Shown: piece by piece, positions 11,062-22,004 of the stretch
Position numbering within the stretch: the first letter of the stretch is position 1
How the letters are laid out: every line of letters begins with the position of its first letter
Assembly: GCF_000204055.1 (NCBI RefSeq)
Contig: NW_006768844.1
Location: 124,001-188,000 of the forward strand
Direction of reading: 5' to 3'
DNA length: 64,000 nt
From: Melampsora larici-populina 98AG31
Lineage: Eukaryota; Basidiomycota; Pucciniomycetes; Pucciniales; Melampsoraceae
The notes under the pieces: model-generated
Database searches by the model: none
Told to the model about the DNA's origin: nothing
What the model saw: the letters and a program-made list of their open reading frames with translations, nothing else
Translations under genes and position numbers: made by a program

Positions 11062-14039
11062 ATGGCACTCTATCGAAATTTGCGAGTTCATCAAATATTT
11101 GGCGGGGTACGTTCATCATTCCTTTTCAGGCTGAACAAGGACGAAAGGTATTGACTTGTCGGGCCTGGCGATCTTACCACTGATCCTAGGGAACGGATAT
11201 CGGCAAAACGATCATTTCTACTGCTCTCGTCAAAGCTTCGATTCGTTTGGGTGAACAAACTAGCTATCTGAAGCCCATTGGAACAGGTCTTCAGTCTGAT
11301 GCTAGGTGCAATTCATTTCTGGTTTACTTTTTGACTCCAGCACAACTAACAATCATTGTCTTTGTTTGCTGCACTGGCTTAGTCATATCACAAAGTTTGT
11401 CGGGCCGGATGTGGACGCCAAATGCTTGTACACCTTCCGAGACCCCGTAAGCCCTCATCTGGCAGCAATTCGAATGTCCAAGGAAGCTGACAGTGTTCCA
11501 CCAGGTGCGTGATGAACGGAAGAGCCTGCCGAATCAAAGTATCCGATTTCTAATGACCCTACAACCGACCAGCTAGTGATTCCTAGCGATGAAGAATTCA
11601 TTCATGGAGTTCAACAGCACATCGCCAATCGTGCCGCATCCGTGGGTACTAATCGAATTGGCGCACTTTACGTTGAATCGGCCGGAGGTGCGTATGGGGC
11701 CATTTGGAATCCTTGTCCCAATTTGATGATGAAATTTCGAAATGTGGTTAAATCTTATGACACTCCATAGGTGTTCACTCGCCCACGCTTTCGGGATCGT
11801 CTCAAATGCTGGCTTACCGTCCCTTAAGGATGCCGACTATCCTCATCGGCTCACATCACCTAGGTGGAATTTCATCAACGATCTCGGCATACGAGTCCCT
11901 CAAGCTCCATGGTTATGACATTGACGCACTTGTCTTACTACGAGAAGATTACTATCGTAACTGGGAATATCTCGAAGGATGGGCTCAAGAGCGTTCCCTT
12001 TGCTTTGGTGTTCTGGACCAACCGCCCGATCGGATCATGGATGGAACTATAGAAGATGAGGCAGCTGATAGATCTCAAATGATTGAATATTATCAACGCG
12101 TGTCGCAAACTGAACATAATACCTCTATCACTGCTCTCGTGCAGAGTCTACAGACTGTACACTCTAATCGTTTGAAGGAATTTGATAGTATGCCGACTCG
12201 TGCGCTCAATAAAATTTGGTGGCCGTTTGTTCAACACTCCACCGTGACTAGACCTTCTGATGTAACGGTGATCGATAGCGCATCGGGAGATTTTTTCTTG
12301 AAGCATCAACCCAAATCACCTGACCAAACCAGCGAACCATGTCAATCTTCGTTATCCTTACTGAATCCTGCGTTCGACGGCTCTGCCTCCTGGTGGACTC
12401 AATCTCTTGGACATGCTCATCCCGAGATCGCACTCAGCGCAGCACATGCTGCTGGACGATACGGCCACGTACTGTTTCCACGATGCATCCACCCCCCGGC
12501 AATGCACTTGACGGAATGGTTGCTCAACAACGTCGGTAAGGGCTGGGCGGACCGAGTGTTTTTCAGCGACAATGGGAGTACGGGAGTTGAAGTGGCCTTG
12601 AAGATGGGCTTGGCTAGCTACAGCCGGCGGCATCACTTATCTGATTCCCAACGGCGGACACTCGGGGTACTTGGTCTTCGGGGTAGCTACCACGGAGACA
12701 CCATCGGAGCCATGGACGCAAGTGAACCCTCGGTCTACAACTCAGAGGTTGATTGGTACAGTGGTCGAGGCTTTTGGATGGATCCACCGTGTTTGACCCT
12801 CATCGGTGCTGGCAAAGCGCGCATCGAAGCTCGTGGTGATCAATGGAAACAGGCGCCAATCTCCAAAATCTACGAAGGTCTCCATCAAGTGTTTGATATC
12901 GCCACTCGGCTTCGCGAAGACCCTCTTGCGAATATCTACCGCGCTCACCTTACACGGATTATCGGCCAAGCTCGTCAAAGCATGTGCTTTGGCACACTCA
13001 TCCTCGAGCCTGTAGTGATGGGAGCGGGTGGTATGATCTTTGTCGACCCTCTTTTTCAACATGTACTAGTACAATTTGTGCGGGACCAAGCTTCACTTTT
13101 TGATCCCCATCGAGCAGCTATCTCACAATCTGGCGAAGACCGTCCCCCAGAAGGAAATCAGTCACATGACGATTGGAACGGTTTACCTGTGGTCTTTGAT
13201 GAAGTCTTTAGCGGACTATACCGTTTGGGCCATTCCACCGCTGCTACTTTACTCGGCTCGATCCATCCAGATATTGCTGTTTATAGCAAGATCCTCTCAG
13301 CAGGAACAGTGCCTTTGAGTGTCACACTTGCTCGCCGGACTATCTTTGAGACTTTTCTAGCACCCTCTACCCCTCGCGCACTACTACATGGTCATTCTTA
13401 TACTGCTCATCCTATCGGGTGTTCTGTTGCCCTGACCGGACTTCGTCTACTCGCACGCTTGGATGATAATGGACAATGGGATCAAGCAAGAACAAATTGG
13501 ACTCAAAGTCCATCGACAGACGAACAAAAAACATTATCACCTACTCGAATCGAACCAGAAACAAAATCCTTGACCTGGAGTTTGTGGACGCCTAGCTTTA
13601 TTAATCGGATCTGTACCTCAGATCGAGTCGAGAGTGTAATGTGTCTTGGAACTGTCTTGGCAATTTACCTTCGCGATCAGGATAGCGGATCCGGTAAGGC
13701 TGGATGATTCTTTTCGTAGCAATTACGCTTTCAAGCCTAGTTTTCACCAACAGGTTCTGTTTGGATATCTTACCGCATAATACTGACTAATTCTCGTCTT
13801 CTGGTTATGCGCTGAAAATAGGATATACGTCTCAAGCTGCATCCCAACTGCTACAGAAAATCCAGCAACAACAGGAATTACTCTCTTCTCGGATGTCTTT
13901 AGAGAACTCAACGAGTTTATCATTCGAAATCCATGCTCGTCCACTTGGGAATGTAGCTTATTTGATCTGTAGTTTGAATACAGAAGCATCAAATATCGAG
14001 AAAGTCGAACAAGCTATTGAGAAGGCTATCTTTGCTTGA
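11062..14039 (+). CDS. Bifunctional dethiobiotin synthetase / adenosylmethionine-8-amino-7-oxononanoate aminotransferase (BIO3-BIO1 fusion)
   Basis: Exons 11062-11106, 11190-11305, 11383-11504, 11577-11687, 11771-13693, 13822-14039; 844 aa. The N-terminal domain is dethiobiotin synthetase: P-loop GTDIGKT at residues 16-22, SYLKPIGTGLQ, then AGGVHSPTLSG and PTILIGSHHLGGISST typical of BioD. The C-terminal domain (from about 280) is the PLP-dependent DAPA aminotransferase: WWPFVQHSTV, ASWWTQSLGHAHPEI, GSTGVEVALKM, GLRGSYHGDT, the PLP-binding Asp in VVFDEVFSG, and the Schiff-base Lys in YSKILSAG at about residue 638, then HGHSYTAHPIGCSVAL. It therefore carries out two consecutive steps of biotin synthesis (KAPA to DAPA to dethiobiotin). 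The same fused order occurs in plants and other fungi. The start at 11062 is the only in-frame ATG before the P-loop; a targeting leader might be missing. Confidence 0.93.
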
Positions 14040-14559
14040 TTTTCAACTTGTACATAGAAACGTCTTGTATGGTCATGAACAAACGGATTTGCATACCCGT
14101 GTTTTTCTGATAAAAATTACTTCTTTGCAAAATGTGACTACCATGCTCCAAGATTCATGGTCAACAAGGAGACCGTTGGGTGAAGAAAAACAGTGACTCT
14201 GGGGATCACGCATCATCTGATACCAAGTTTGGGCTCAGGGCTGACATCCTTGAAAATGACATGACTATAACCGCGCACGTCATATCCACAAGATGATCAT
14301 CCCCTACACAAACTACGCACATGACCACATCATGTCACATAGGTAGGACCTGTAAATTATGGGCACACATAGCTACTTCTCTTTGTGATGTTAAAGCTGG
14401 AGCAAGCAAAACCTTCTGCTTGCGAGAATCGGAGGATCATCTGTGAAGGGTATACATCCCAATGTCATATTGTTTGCATCCAATTATATATACGTCAAGA
14501 ATAAGAATAATGATAAACCTGAGCGAAGTTCTCTACTTGTTCATGCTCAGACGCCTCTT
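14040..14559. other. Convergent intergenic spacer
   Basis: Separates the 3' ends of the biotin gene (plus) and the protease-like gene (minus). No coding signal or repeat noticed; it must contain both polyadenylation regions. Confidence 0.5.
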
Positions 14560-16131
14560 TCAAAATTTTGTCTTTGTCCAAGAAGTTTCAGCGAGACCAA
14601 TCTTTAGGGTGAAGCAAGTCAAATTATATATAAGTGTCTCCTACATTTGATTTGTCATTATGTAACAAAGACGCATTACTTACTCGGTAATTCTCTATAT
14701 CGTAAACTGAATAGAAGCGCTCAAGACCTTTCAAGCCCACTGGTGATGTAAATCAAGCGGCGTGAGAACATGACTCTGCTGAAAAAGGTAATCTAGTTCA
14801 ACTCACTGATAAAGGTCGAACCGTCCTTGACGGTTGTACCAAGTGGGGAGACGTATGAATAGCGATAGGTAGGATCAGGAAGCAAGTTTTCGGGAATCAT
14901 CTGAGCTTCGGGAGTCAAGCACCAAGGTCGTTTATCTGCTGCAGTGAAGCACAAATCCTTCATCTGACCGAGTGAAGTCTTTGGAACCTTGAGCATATGT
15001 CTATTGACAGACCCATTAGGATTGTTTTTCCAAAAGTCATCGTTATCCCAAACGGCACCCGGAATCGCAGCCAAGTATTCCGCAAATAAGTCATCGGCCA
15101 AAGCTGGTCCGAGTGTATATGCTGAAAAAATAATACTATTAACTGCTGAGCTTCTAAAGGCGCTGGATAGCCAACGACTTACAGGAGTCAAAACTGCCCA
15201 TGAGTGGGGTTGAATACAGTGTTTTACCGCCATAACTGATGCTCGCAGTCCAATCCCAGGCACTGAAAAAAAATGTTAGACAAGAACACATCACTCAGCG
15301 TTTAGTCTCCGATTTGGAGTTTCAAATATTGAGGAACACATACGCGTATGATTTACAAGTGTACCAGACCAACTGCCCAACAAATAAAGAGGGTTCGATG
15401 CCACCAAAGGTAATCATCCCATTTTGTTCGGGCTCCATGGTGCGAGTAGGTTTGAAGGAGAGCTAGTAGTCCAAAGAGATGAAAACATTCAAAACGGGAA
15501 GAGAAGTGTAAGAATTGTTAACATGAGGCTTTCTTACCGAGAAGACATTCTCTTTGAGTAAGTTCCGATGCCACATATATGACATTGGTGTCCACAAGGT
15601 CTCTATATCTGGGTGTGCTGCTGACTCTCCTACTCGATTCAATGCAAGCATTCCGTCAAAATCGGCGAAGCCCTGTGATGAATTTCGACGGTGTCAGGTG
15701 CTGAGCCAACCCAACTTTGGATTATGTTCAACGACGTAGAAGTTATGGAAAGGACTGACGATGAATGAGGAAACATTTCCAATGGTTATATTGGGCAACT
15801 GAATTTGATTGCTTCCCGAACCAAAGCTGACGGTGTCGTTAACCCATCTTCCAGTCGCATTTCCATACATATAATCGATGTGAAATGGTTGGTTCAGATC
15901 CACCGTCGATCGGGTAGGAATATAAGGTGTTTTAGCACCAAAAAAAGTGTTTGATGAACCAAGCCCAATCGCCAAACGATGCACATTGGGTGGATCACCT
16001 ACGCCAACATCGATACCAACAAGTTGAATCGAATTGGTGATGGGCAGTGATATTTTTGATGGTGTTCCGAATGCACCGCTTGCTGACAAACATACTGAAA
16101 GACATAACCATCCTAAACTGATAGACAGCAT
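14560..16131 (-). CDS. Secreted aspartic-protease-like (A1) protein lacking the first catalytic Asp
   Basis: Seven exons on the minus strand: 16131-15736, 15672-15538, 15462-15344, 15262-15183, 15121-14807, 14739-14684, 14601-14560; 380 aa; all phases agree. Residues 1-19 form a signal peptide (MLSISLGWLCLSVCLSASG). The pepsin fold is recognisable: VGIDVGVGDPPNVHRLAIG, the flap-side LPNITIGNVSSFIV, FADFDGMLALNRV (the usual DGILGLG site), EQNGMITFGGIEPSLF, SYGGKTLYSTP, and the C-terminal FIMGLKGLERFYSVYDIENY then IGLAE. The first active-site motif, normally DTGSS, reads GLGSS (Gly at about residue 56), while the second Asp is kept in FDSSYT (about 242). It is thus probably a catalytically dead or altered secreted protein, possibly a decoy or binding protein; that role is inference. 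Intron 1 is only 63 nt, with a good CTGAC branch site. Confidence 0.85.
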
Positions 16132-17339
16132 ATCGTGAGAGAGGAAGAGATGTCGTTCAAAGTAGAATTGAAAATTGGAAATCGTCAAAGCTTCTGATGA
16201 AGGGACAACTTCTACTACATACTTCCACCACAAGCCCTTCCAATAAATACTCCTCCGCACTCCCACGTGGCTCAGTTGCATACCGCCTTCATACAATAAT
16301 CTTCGCGGCCATCTATCTCGTGACGTTTGTCCGCCATGTACTGTCGATTTTAAAAACCTTGCCGAAATTTCCGCGCCGAATTCGACAAACTTTTTGAAAT
16401 CGACAGGACTCCGCAGCCTTGAATAACCCAAAAAGGGTTCTTTGAACTTTCACAAGGATGGGTATGGTCTTGGCTTTGGCTTTTGTGGATATTTGTTTCT
16501 CCCAATCTTTGTACAACCTGATGTGATTCCCACAAAAACAGTTCGTGGAGTGAGTGTAGTCGACCATAAAATACAGGACTCATATCACCGGCCATGGAAG
16601 ATCACTTCACAACATCGCTCCCCTTAATTCCGGGAGGGGGACGAAGCTCAAAGAGATGCTTTGCTTGTGCCACATTTGCATCTGAATCCCTTCCGGCGCC
16701 AAGAGATGTAGGCATTTGGTGAAGGCCCACCGTCGGCACTCTTATCTTCAATTTACCTTCAATTACATCGACCATCTCATACGCTGTAGATAGATACATA
16801 TCGAATCCAGAGAATATTGATCGATTTTGTTCTGCTTTCCTTGAAAGCAGCAGCTCAACAGCTTACTGCTGTAGAGAAAACCTTCTATACGCTTAAAAGA
16901 TCCTATGTGGTTACATAACTTTACGTGGCTGTGCCAGATGCACGGGTACCCTTAGGCACTATTTACCCTAACCTGTAAACAGGCTGGATTGTATGCTATG
17001 ATTCAGGCGTATCGTGACCGGCTGACCTTTACGATAAGCCACCATGCTTTGTACTTGTTTTTCACACTCTCACAGCAGCAGAGCTAGTTGATCTCACGAG
17101 ATAATAGTACGGTTGCGCTCTGGCAGTGCTTCACCGCGAGTGAAAGGTACATACCGTATGGTGTGATGAACGGGTGAGTAGGGTGAGGTGAGATAGTCGT
17201 CGCCACTTCAAATCTCGAACATGTCATAGTGGAGTTGCTCATGATCTGCAGAGCTCGGTGATTGAAGGAGACTGTGGCGACACGCCAGAGCAGCTTCTTT
17301 CTGGTCGCCTTAACGGCCCTGTTCTCCACAAATCGTACG

Positions 17340-17625
17340 TATCGGGAGATCCCCGAGATGGAAATTCCGAAATTTCGATTGTTTCGTTTTGGGGACGAGT
17401 GCGGAAAGAGGGGATCGCTGAGCTAGGATTGCCAAACTTCAAAACGATGTAAGACTTTGGGGCGAAGAAGCTGATCGCCGGAGTGGAAATCCCAGACTTC
17501 AGAATGTTTAACTTTTTGAGACCAATGCTAAAGATAAGTAAGTACTAAAGGTGGAGAGCCCCGAGGTGGAAGTCTCCAGATTCAATGAATTTCTTTTTGG
17601 GACGAGTGCGAAACAGCACATCTGT
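17340..17625. repeat. Three diverged copies of a GATxxCCGxGxTGGAAxT-type unit
   Basis: Units begin near 17342, 17470 and 17551. Each holds a core resembling CCCCGAGATGGAAATTCC, and the first and third also share a downstream TTTxGGGACGAGTGCG. Spacing is uneven (about 128 and 81 nt), so this is an old, decayed tandem array or a transposon remnant. Confidence 0.4.
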
Positions 17626-17799
17626 GACTAGTCACGATCGTAACAAAATATCAATTGCAACCGAGACTTCGGAAGGTCTAACAAGCCTCGTCGAGTGGTA
17701 GGATTGCGCATACCATGATGGTCACCAAGCTCTGGAGGTACCTAAAACATTGCAATCAACAAAACGTTGAGAAATACTTCCCCTTGTGATTCAAAAGTC

Positions 17800-17827
17800 A
17801 AGTCGCATTAGAATGTTAATGCGACTT
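17800..17827. repeat. 11-bp perfect inverted repeat (hairpin)
   Basis: AAGTCGCATTA at 17800-17810, loop of 6 nt, exact complement at 17817-17827. An imperfect pairing continues outward toward CCCCTT (left, about 17780) and AAGAGGGG (right, about 17835), giving a possible stem-loop of about 60-70 nt. Confidence 0.5.
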
Positions 17828-18142
17828 TCTTGTTGAAGAGGGGATGTCGCACATGCGTGGTGCGTCCCGGAAGCCCTTCAATGTGAATAAATATCATCAT
17901 GTGTGGTGATAACTCTGAAGCCAAGAGTGAAAAGGCAAGGGATCTCATACATTTCCATCTTTGCTTCATAATTCTGGGACTACAAGGCGAGATTCACTGC
18001 CTTTCACCATCACTATTAAAATTTTCCAATTTAGAATTTTTGACTATCGTTGTAAGCTTTTCTCTTCAGTATGATCTAAGAATTATCAAAGTATCTTTTC
18101 ATTACTAATGCACCATCGTGCCACACATCATTCAGATCCAAG

Positions 18143-19429
18143 ATGTTAATGACTCGGCTTAGTTATTTTCAAATATTTTTCCTTGGTTCACATTTAACTT
18201 TGGTAGCCTCGCACCTCTGGGCGGAACAACCTGACGCATGGCGTACAGTCATACCGAAAAGTTTGGATAAGGCTTTAAAAGGTTTGGGTTCAATGGACGA
18301 TGAGTTTAGCGGAAAGTTCTGGCATTATGCCCTCCGACGGCTCGAAGAAGAGCCTGCACCTTCAGTAAACCCGATAGCATTTACAACTCTCTTCGAACGG
18401 CTGGCAGTCAATCGTTACGCACCTCAACATCACACCATCGAGATTGATTCTACTGCACCTCATGCTGATCCTGCCTCTTCAGTGGAAGAATCCCAGAAAT
18501 CTGACAAGGTACCTCCAAGCGTTGATGGTGGTAAATCGGCTCTTGTTCGCGAAACTGAATCCAAAGCAGAAGAGATTGAATATCCAGGAGCGATCCGGGC
18601 TTGTCAGGTGTACTTTAACAAAATTTATTCTGGAAAGATCCCCGATCCACAACCGGAGGAGAGGTCTTGGTTTTCTCAAAAATGGAATCTGGTCAAAACT
18701 GCGATCCCATACTTTATCTTTTCACGCACTATCGTGAATTTTGGGCTTCGGTTAAATGCAGAGGATCGTGCTAAATATGTCAGCTTCTGTCGCAATCTTC
18801 CGGATTGGATCGCACAATACACCAGTTTAGAGAGTAGAGTGAATCGTATGGCGATGAGGGTACATCATACATCCTATCTGCTTTCAGCAATCGTTATGAA
18901 TGATTTCGAAGTTGATAATGTCTTCAAGGAAGTTGAAAGCAATATTGGAAAGATGACAGAGTTGGGAAGTGAAGAACAAAGGAAAGAATGGGCTCAAGAA
19001 TGGCTCAAGATTGTTCAAAACCACTTTCAAAGCAGATTTGCATCTCAACCGGTCACTAATGTTCTCAGTGATGAATCATCCCTAATGGCATTTGAAAAGT
19101 TTCGATTGACTGTAGAACAAGATCAACTTCGTCAACTTCGTCGTCATATCTTTAGTGTTGTCATTGGTGAAAATCCTACTGGTCCGATCTCCGAATCCAT
19201 GGCACGACTCGAATCTTTTGGTATTGATTTCTTACCGAACTTCAAAAAAGCTTACAAACATCAACAATCACTTCCAGTCACCTTTCCCAATCGTGAACGA
19301 TTTCTCGGGGCTATTTCTGGGAAGTTTGATTGGAGACTTGATTCCTTACTGAGAAATCCAAGTAGTGCTTCTCGTGCTTTCCGGAGTGATGAAATTCAAC
19401 CTGCGATTCATCCAAGCGATTTAGCATAA
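18143..19429 (+). CDS. Secreted protein of unrecognised family, single exon
   Basis: 428 aa from the first ATG. Residues 1-22 (MLMTRLSYFQIFFLGSHLTL...) form a typical signal peptide. The mature part is mostly charged and helical with no cysteine-rich pattern and no membrane span; residues about 95-140 are Ser/Lys/Glu-rich and probably disordered, then a helical domain (WFSQKWNLVKTAIPYFIF, ESRVNRMAMRVHHTSYLL, VFKEVESNIGKMTELG) follows. No catalytic motif is visible. As an intron-free secreted protein in a probable plant-pathogenic fungus it could be an effector candidate, but nothing in the sequence shows that. Confidence 0.75.
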   Translation: MLMTRLSYFQIFFLGSHLTLVASHLWAEQPDAWRTVIPKSLDKALKGLGSMDDEFSGKFWHYALRRLEEEPAPSVNPIAFTTLFERLAVNRYAPQHHTIEIDSTAPHADPASSVEESQKSDKVPPSVDGGKSALVRETESKAEEIEYPGAIRACQVYFNKIYSGKIPDPQPEERSWFSQKWNLVKTAIPYFIFSRTIVNFGLRLNAEDRAKYVSFCRNLPDWIAQYTSLESRVNRMAMRVHHTSYLLSAIVMNDFEVDNVFKEVESNIGKMTELGSEEQRKEWAQEWLKIVQNHFQSRFASQPVTNVLSDESSLMAFEKFRLTVEQDQLRQLRRHIFSVVIGENPTGPISESMARLESFGIDFLPNFKKAYKHQQSLPVTFPNRERFLGAISGKFDWRLDSLLRNPSSASRAFRSDEIQPAIHPSDLA

Positions 19430-20145
19430 ATGATTTTCAAAACTCAACCCCGATACAAAGCCCTGTTCACTATTCATATTCAAACTTGAGTATGATTTAT
19501 CGCTTCTCTTCATATGTCTCCTTATCTTTCAACATTTGTTTTGATCAGCTTTCGCAATTATCCTCGCTATTGTATAGTGTTGTTTGGTATATTGGTGTTT
19601 TCTTTAGTTTGTCTTTTTAATTATGAGGTATACTCTCTTTCCATATATAGTTCGGTAAAGATCAGTTTATGATATTCAATATTTTTCTTCAACTTTTCAT
19701 CCGTAATGTTGTTTTAAACAGGATGTCTATATTACCTTTGTCTTCATATTTCAACATGATTTTGTGTTTTTGGTGCTCTTATTCAAAGATATTTCTCTTA
19801 TACGTTATTTTACCATTTGTCATCAGCCTTAAATCTGGAATCAAAAATCCCCATTCTACACATAAGCTTATTTCAGATATCCTTCTGTTCCCAAGCATCA
19901 TGATTGTCATGATCATTGGATGTGATTATCAATTCAACACGTTTATTCAATCATCAGTGATGCGTTGTAGACAGGTTCAAAGAGGTATTTGCTTTTGGCT
20001 GACAGTTTTTGTCCATAAATCATACAAGTGTGGAGTTGAATAAAAGGTATGATGATTTTTTTTTCAATCACCATTTATTATCTTACTTTGTGTTTTTAGC
20101 TCAAGAATCCTTTTTCCTAAGAGTTTGAGCCGTTCAACTTCCACA

Positions 20146-20802
20146 CACAGTGCCAGTGGAAAGGGCCCCGACGTTGGGGGACCTACAGTGTATGCGTTTG
20201 TCTCGGAATTGTGTGGTTTTTGTTTTGCAAAGGGCTAAGAAAAAGTATTGATAGAGAGTCTGGGGAGAGATATGCATACTGGCTTCGGACCAATTCTGTC
20301 CTGTGACCATTTGGTGAAGCATCCCTCCAACCCCACCAATCTACCTATTCATTGTACGAGTATTCGGTGTGCATGTCGGACGCGTTCTCTTACTAATTTA
20401 TAGAGAGTCAAATGAATGTCTTTAAATACAATTTGTCAGAATAAAAGATCTTCCATGGAAGACATTCAGCCATTGGAGACGAGCTTTTCGTCCAGTGAAT
20501 CATAAATCACAGGGAATCTATCTGTGACAATAGCGGATGCATGGTGCTTAGAATTTTATTATTATTAGAAAAGATTGGAATACCTCATCCCTGCTCATCC
20601 CCGCTCATTCCCGGCTATGGAGTCAAATACTTGCTCAGTGTTCCTCAGGCCAAAACTTGAGACTGGCTACTAGGCATCCATCAAGCTGGGTAAACTCAGC
20701 CTCTCAAATTGTGAAGGATATAATTTGAACTTTTTTTGCGTTGCTTTGGCAAGAGATCAAAGGGCCCCCTGACGTCGGGGGAGCCCTTCCACGGTCACTG
20801 TG
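20146..20802. mobile_element. Non-autonomous TIR element, CACAGTG termini, 3-bp flanking duplication
   Basis: The left end CACAGTGCCAGTGGAAAGGG (from 20146) matches the complement of the right end (CACAGTGACC.GTGGAAGGG, ending 20802), continuing into a shared CCCCGACGT core. The flanks are ACA on both sides (20143-20145 and 20803-20805), a possible 3-bp target duplication. Size 657 bp, no coding capacity. CAC-type ends with 3-bp duplications occur in CACTA elements, so that superfamily is a guess. Confidence 0.55.
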
Positions 20803-21367
20803 ACACCGAAGAGTTATGGCGGGTACAGTATAGGTAGGCGATCCTAAGGTAGACTTATCCAATTTGACCGAATATCAACACAGAAAGTCATTTGTTGTAG
20901 TGATTCAACTAGAATACCCAATACGTTTTGTGTGGATCTTTAATGGCCGGAGAATGTCCTGATTCAACCTTTTGGGCTCCTAGGAAGAGTATGAGATCTA
21001 CGGCTCTTTTTCAATATATTTTAAGAAAAAAATCAGATTTTTTCTTCCTCTTTGGATTACCAATTTCTTGATATTCCTTTCCACATTATCAATTCATCCG
21101 CTTTAACTATTTATGGAAACCAATGCTAGTTATTTCAGAAAAAGTCATTTTTTTCTTTGAGCTATCTAGTGTTGTGATATCCTTTTGGATTTCCTATCTA
21201 GTCCTATACAATTCTTTTTGATGTTGTATCTAGTGCTGTAGTTTTAGATTTTGATGTTGCAACTTACTTCTTGTATCAAAGTTTAGTGCTGCTGTCCATG
21301 TCACTTTTCATAGTGCATATATGATTGAAAGTAATTAGAAGTCAACTTGCTGTGTTGTTTGAGTGCA

Positions 21368-21545
21368 TACAGTCAACTCCCTCTAACTTGATATCCCTGT
21401 AAGTGCATAATTCTCTATGTGCATAGGATTTTTTGCCGCCAAAAAGGGGTTTTCAAGCCAAAATGAGGTCTATAAGTGCATATTCCTTTAAGTGCATGAA
21501 AAAACCACCCGCCAAACTGTATGTAATTAGAGGGAGTTGACTGTA
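21368..21545. mobile_element. Tc1/mariner-type MITE with TA target duplication
   Basis: Left end TACAGTCAACTCCCTCTAA at 21368 and its complement ending at 21545 form an inverted repeat of about 20 bp, with TA at both outer ends as expected for Tc1/mariner insertion. The 178-bp element has no ORF. Its interior carries four copies of a motif AGTGCATA or close variants (near 21401, 21419, 21475, 21491), arranged toward both ends, which may be subterminal transposase-binding sites. Confidence 0.8.
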
Positions 21546-22004
21546 TATGTATCTTTGTCTACGAATCTTTGAATGCATCTTTTTCCAAACCAAAACTCTC
21601 TGATTGGAATTGATGTTATAATTTATTTCATCAAGTGAGCTTTTATCGGAACAGAGATTGGATTTCAAGATGTGAGAAGTGGTATAAGAAGCATGTTTAT
21701 GAAGTGAGATTTTCAGATATTGGGTTGTGTTTGAATTTGAGTGCATATATTTTGAGTGACTCCTGAATGCTGAATGCTGATATTGAGTGAGAAGTTAAGA
21801 TTGGTTTTCATAGACAAGAGTGAATAAGGTTTTGAGTTTGTGAAGAGTGATTGAGTTTTTCCCTGAATTCAAATGAATTGACTTTGTTTGTATTTTAATT
21901 TTAATTTTAATTTTAATTTTCTAGTTTGAGTGAATCATTACTTTTGCTGTTTACCATTTCACTTTTCTTTTATTCGCTTTTATCAATTTACTATTTATCC
22001 TAAA

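Larger units (their letters stand above)
16132..18142. other. Intergenic, with diverged short tandem repeats and a hairpin
   Basis: 16132-16450 is the promoter side of the protease-like gene. No intact gene was seen. Diverged repeat units occur near 17342, 17470 and 17551, and a near-perfect hairpin lies at 17800-17827 (separate entries). The last about 240 bases are the promoter of the secreted protein gene at 18143. Confidence 0.5.
19430..22004. other. Gene-poor region with two miniature inverted-repeat elements
   Basis: No gene recognised. Contains elements at 20146-20802 and 21368-21545 (separate entries). 21550-22004 is AT-rich with a run of TTTTAATTTTAATT repeats at 21892-21922 just before the Opi1 gene and is probably its promoter and leader. 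Confidence 0.6.

Noticed and set aside
12742..13062. Minus-strand ORF inside the aminotransferase domain
   Set aside because: Antisense shadow of a strongly conserved enzyme exon.
15673..15710. A 38-nt GT...AG intron at the KLG|GFAD junction of the protease-like gene
   Set aside because: It would shift the frame into a stop. A 63-nt intron (15673-15735) with a CTGAC branch site keeps frame and gives a normal family alignment.
19669..20043. 124-codon hydrophobic plus-strand ORF
   Set aside because: Phe/Ile/Leu-rich translation is what T-rich non-coding DNA gives; no conserved motif.
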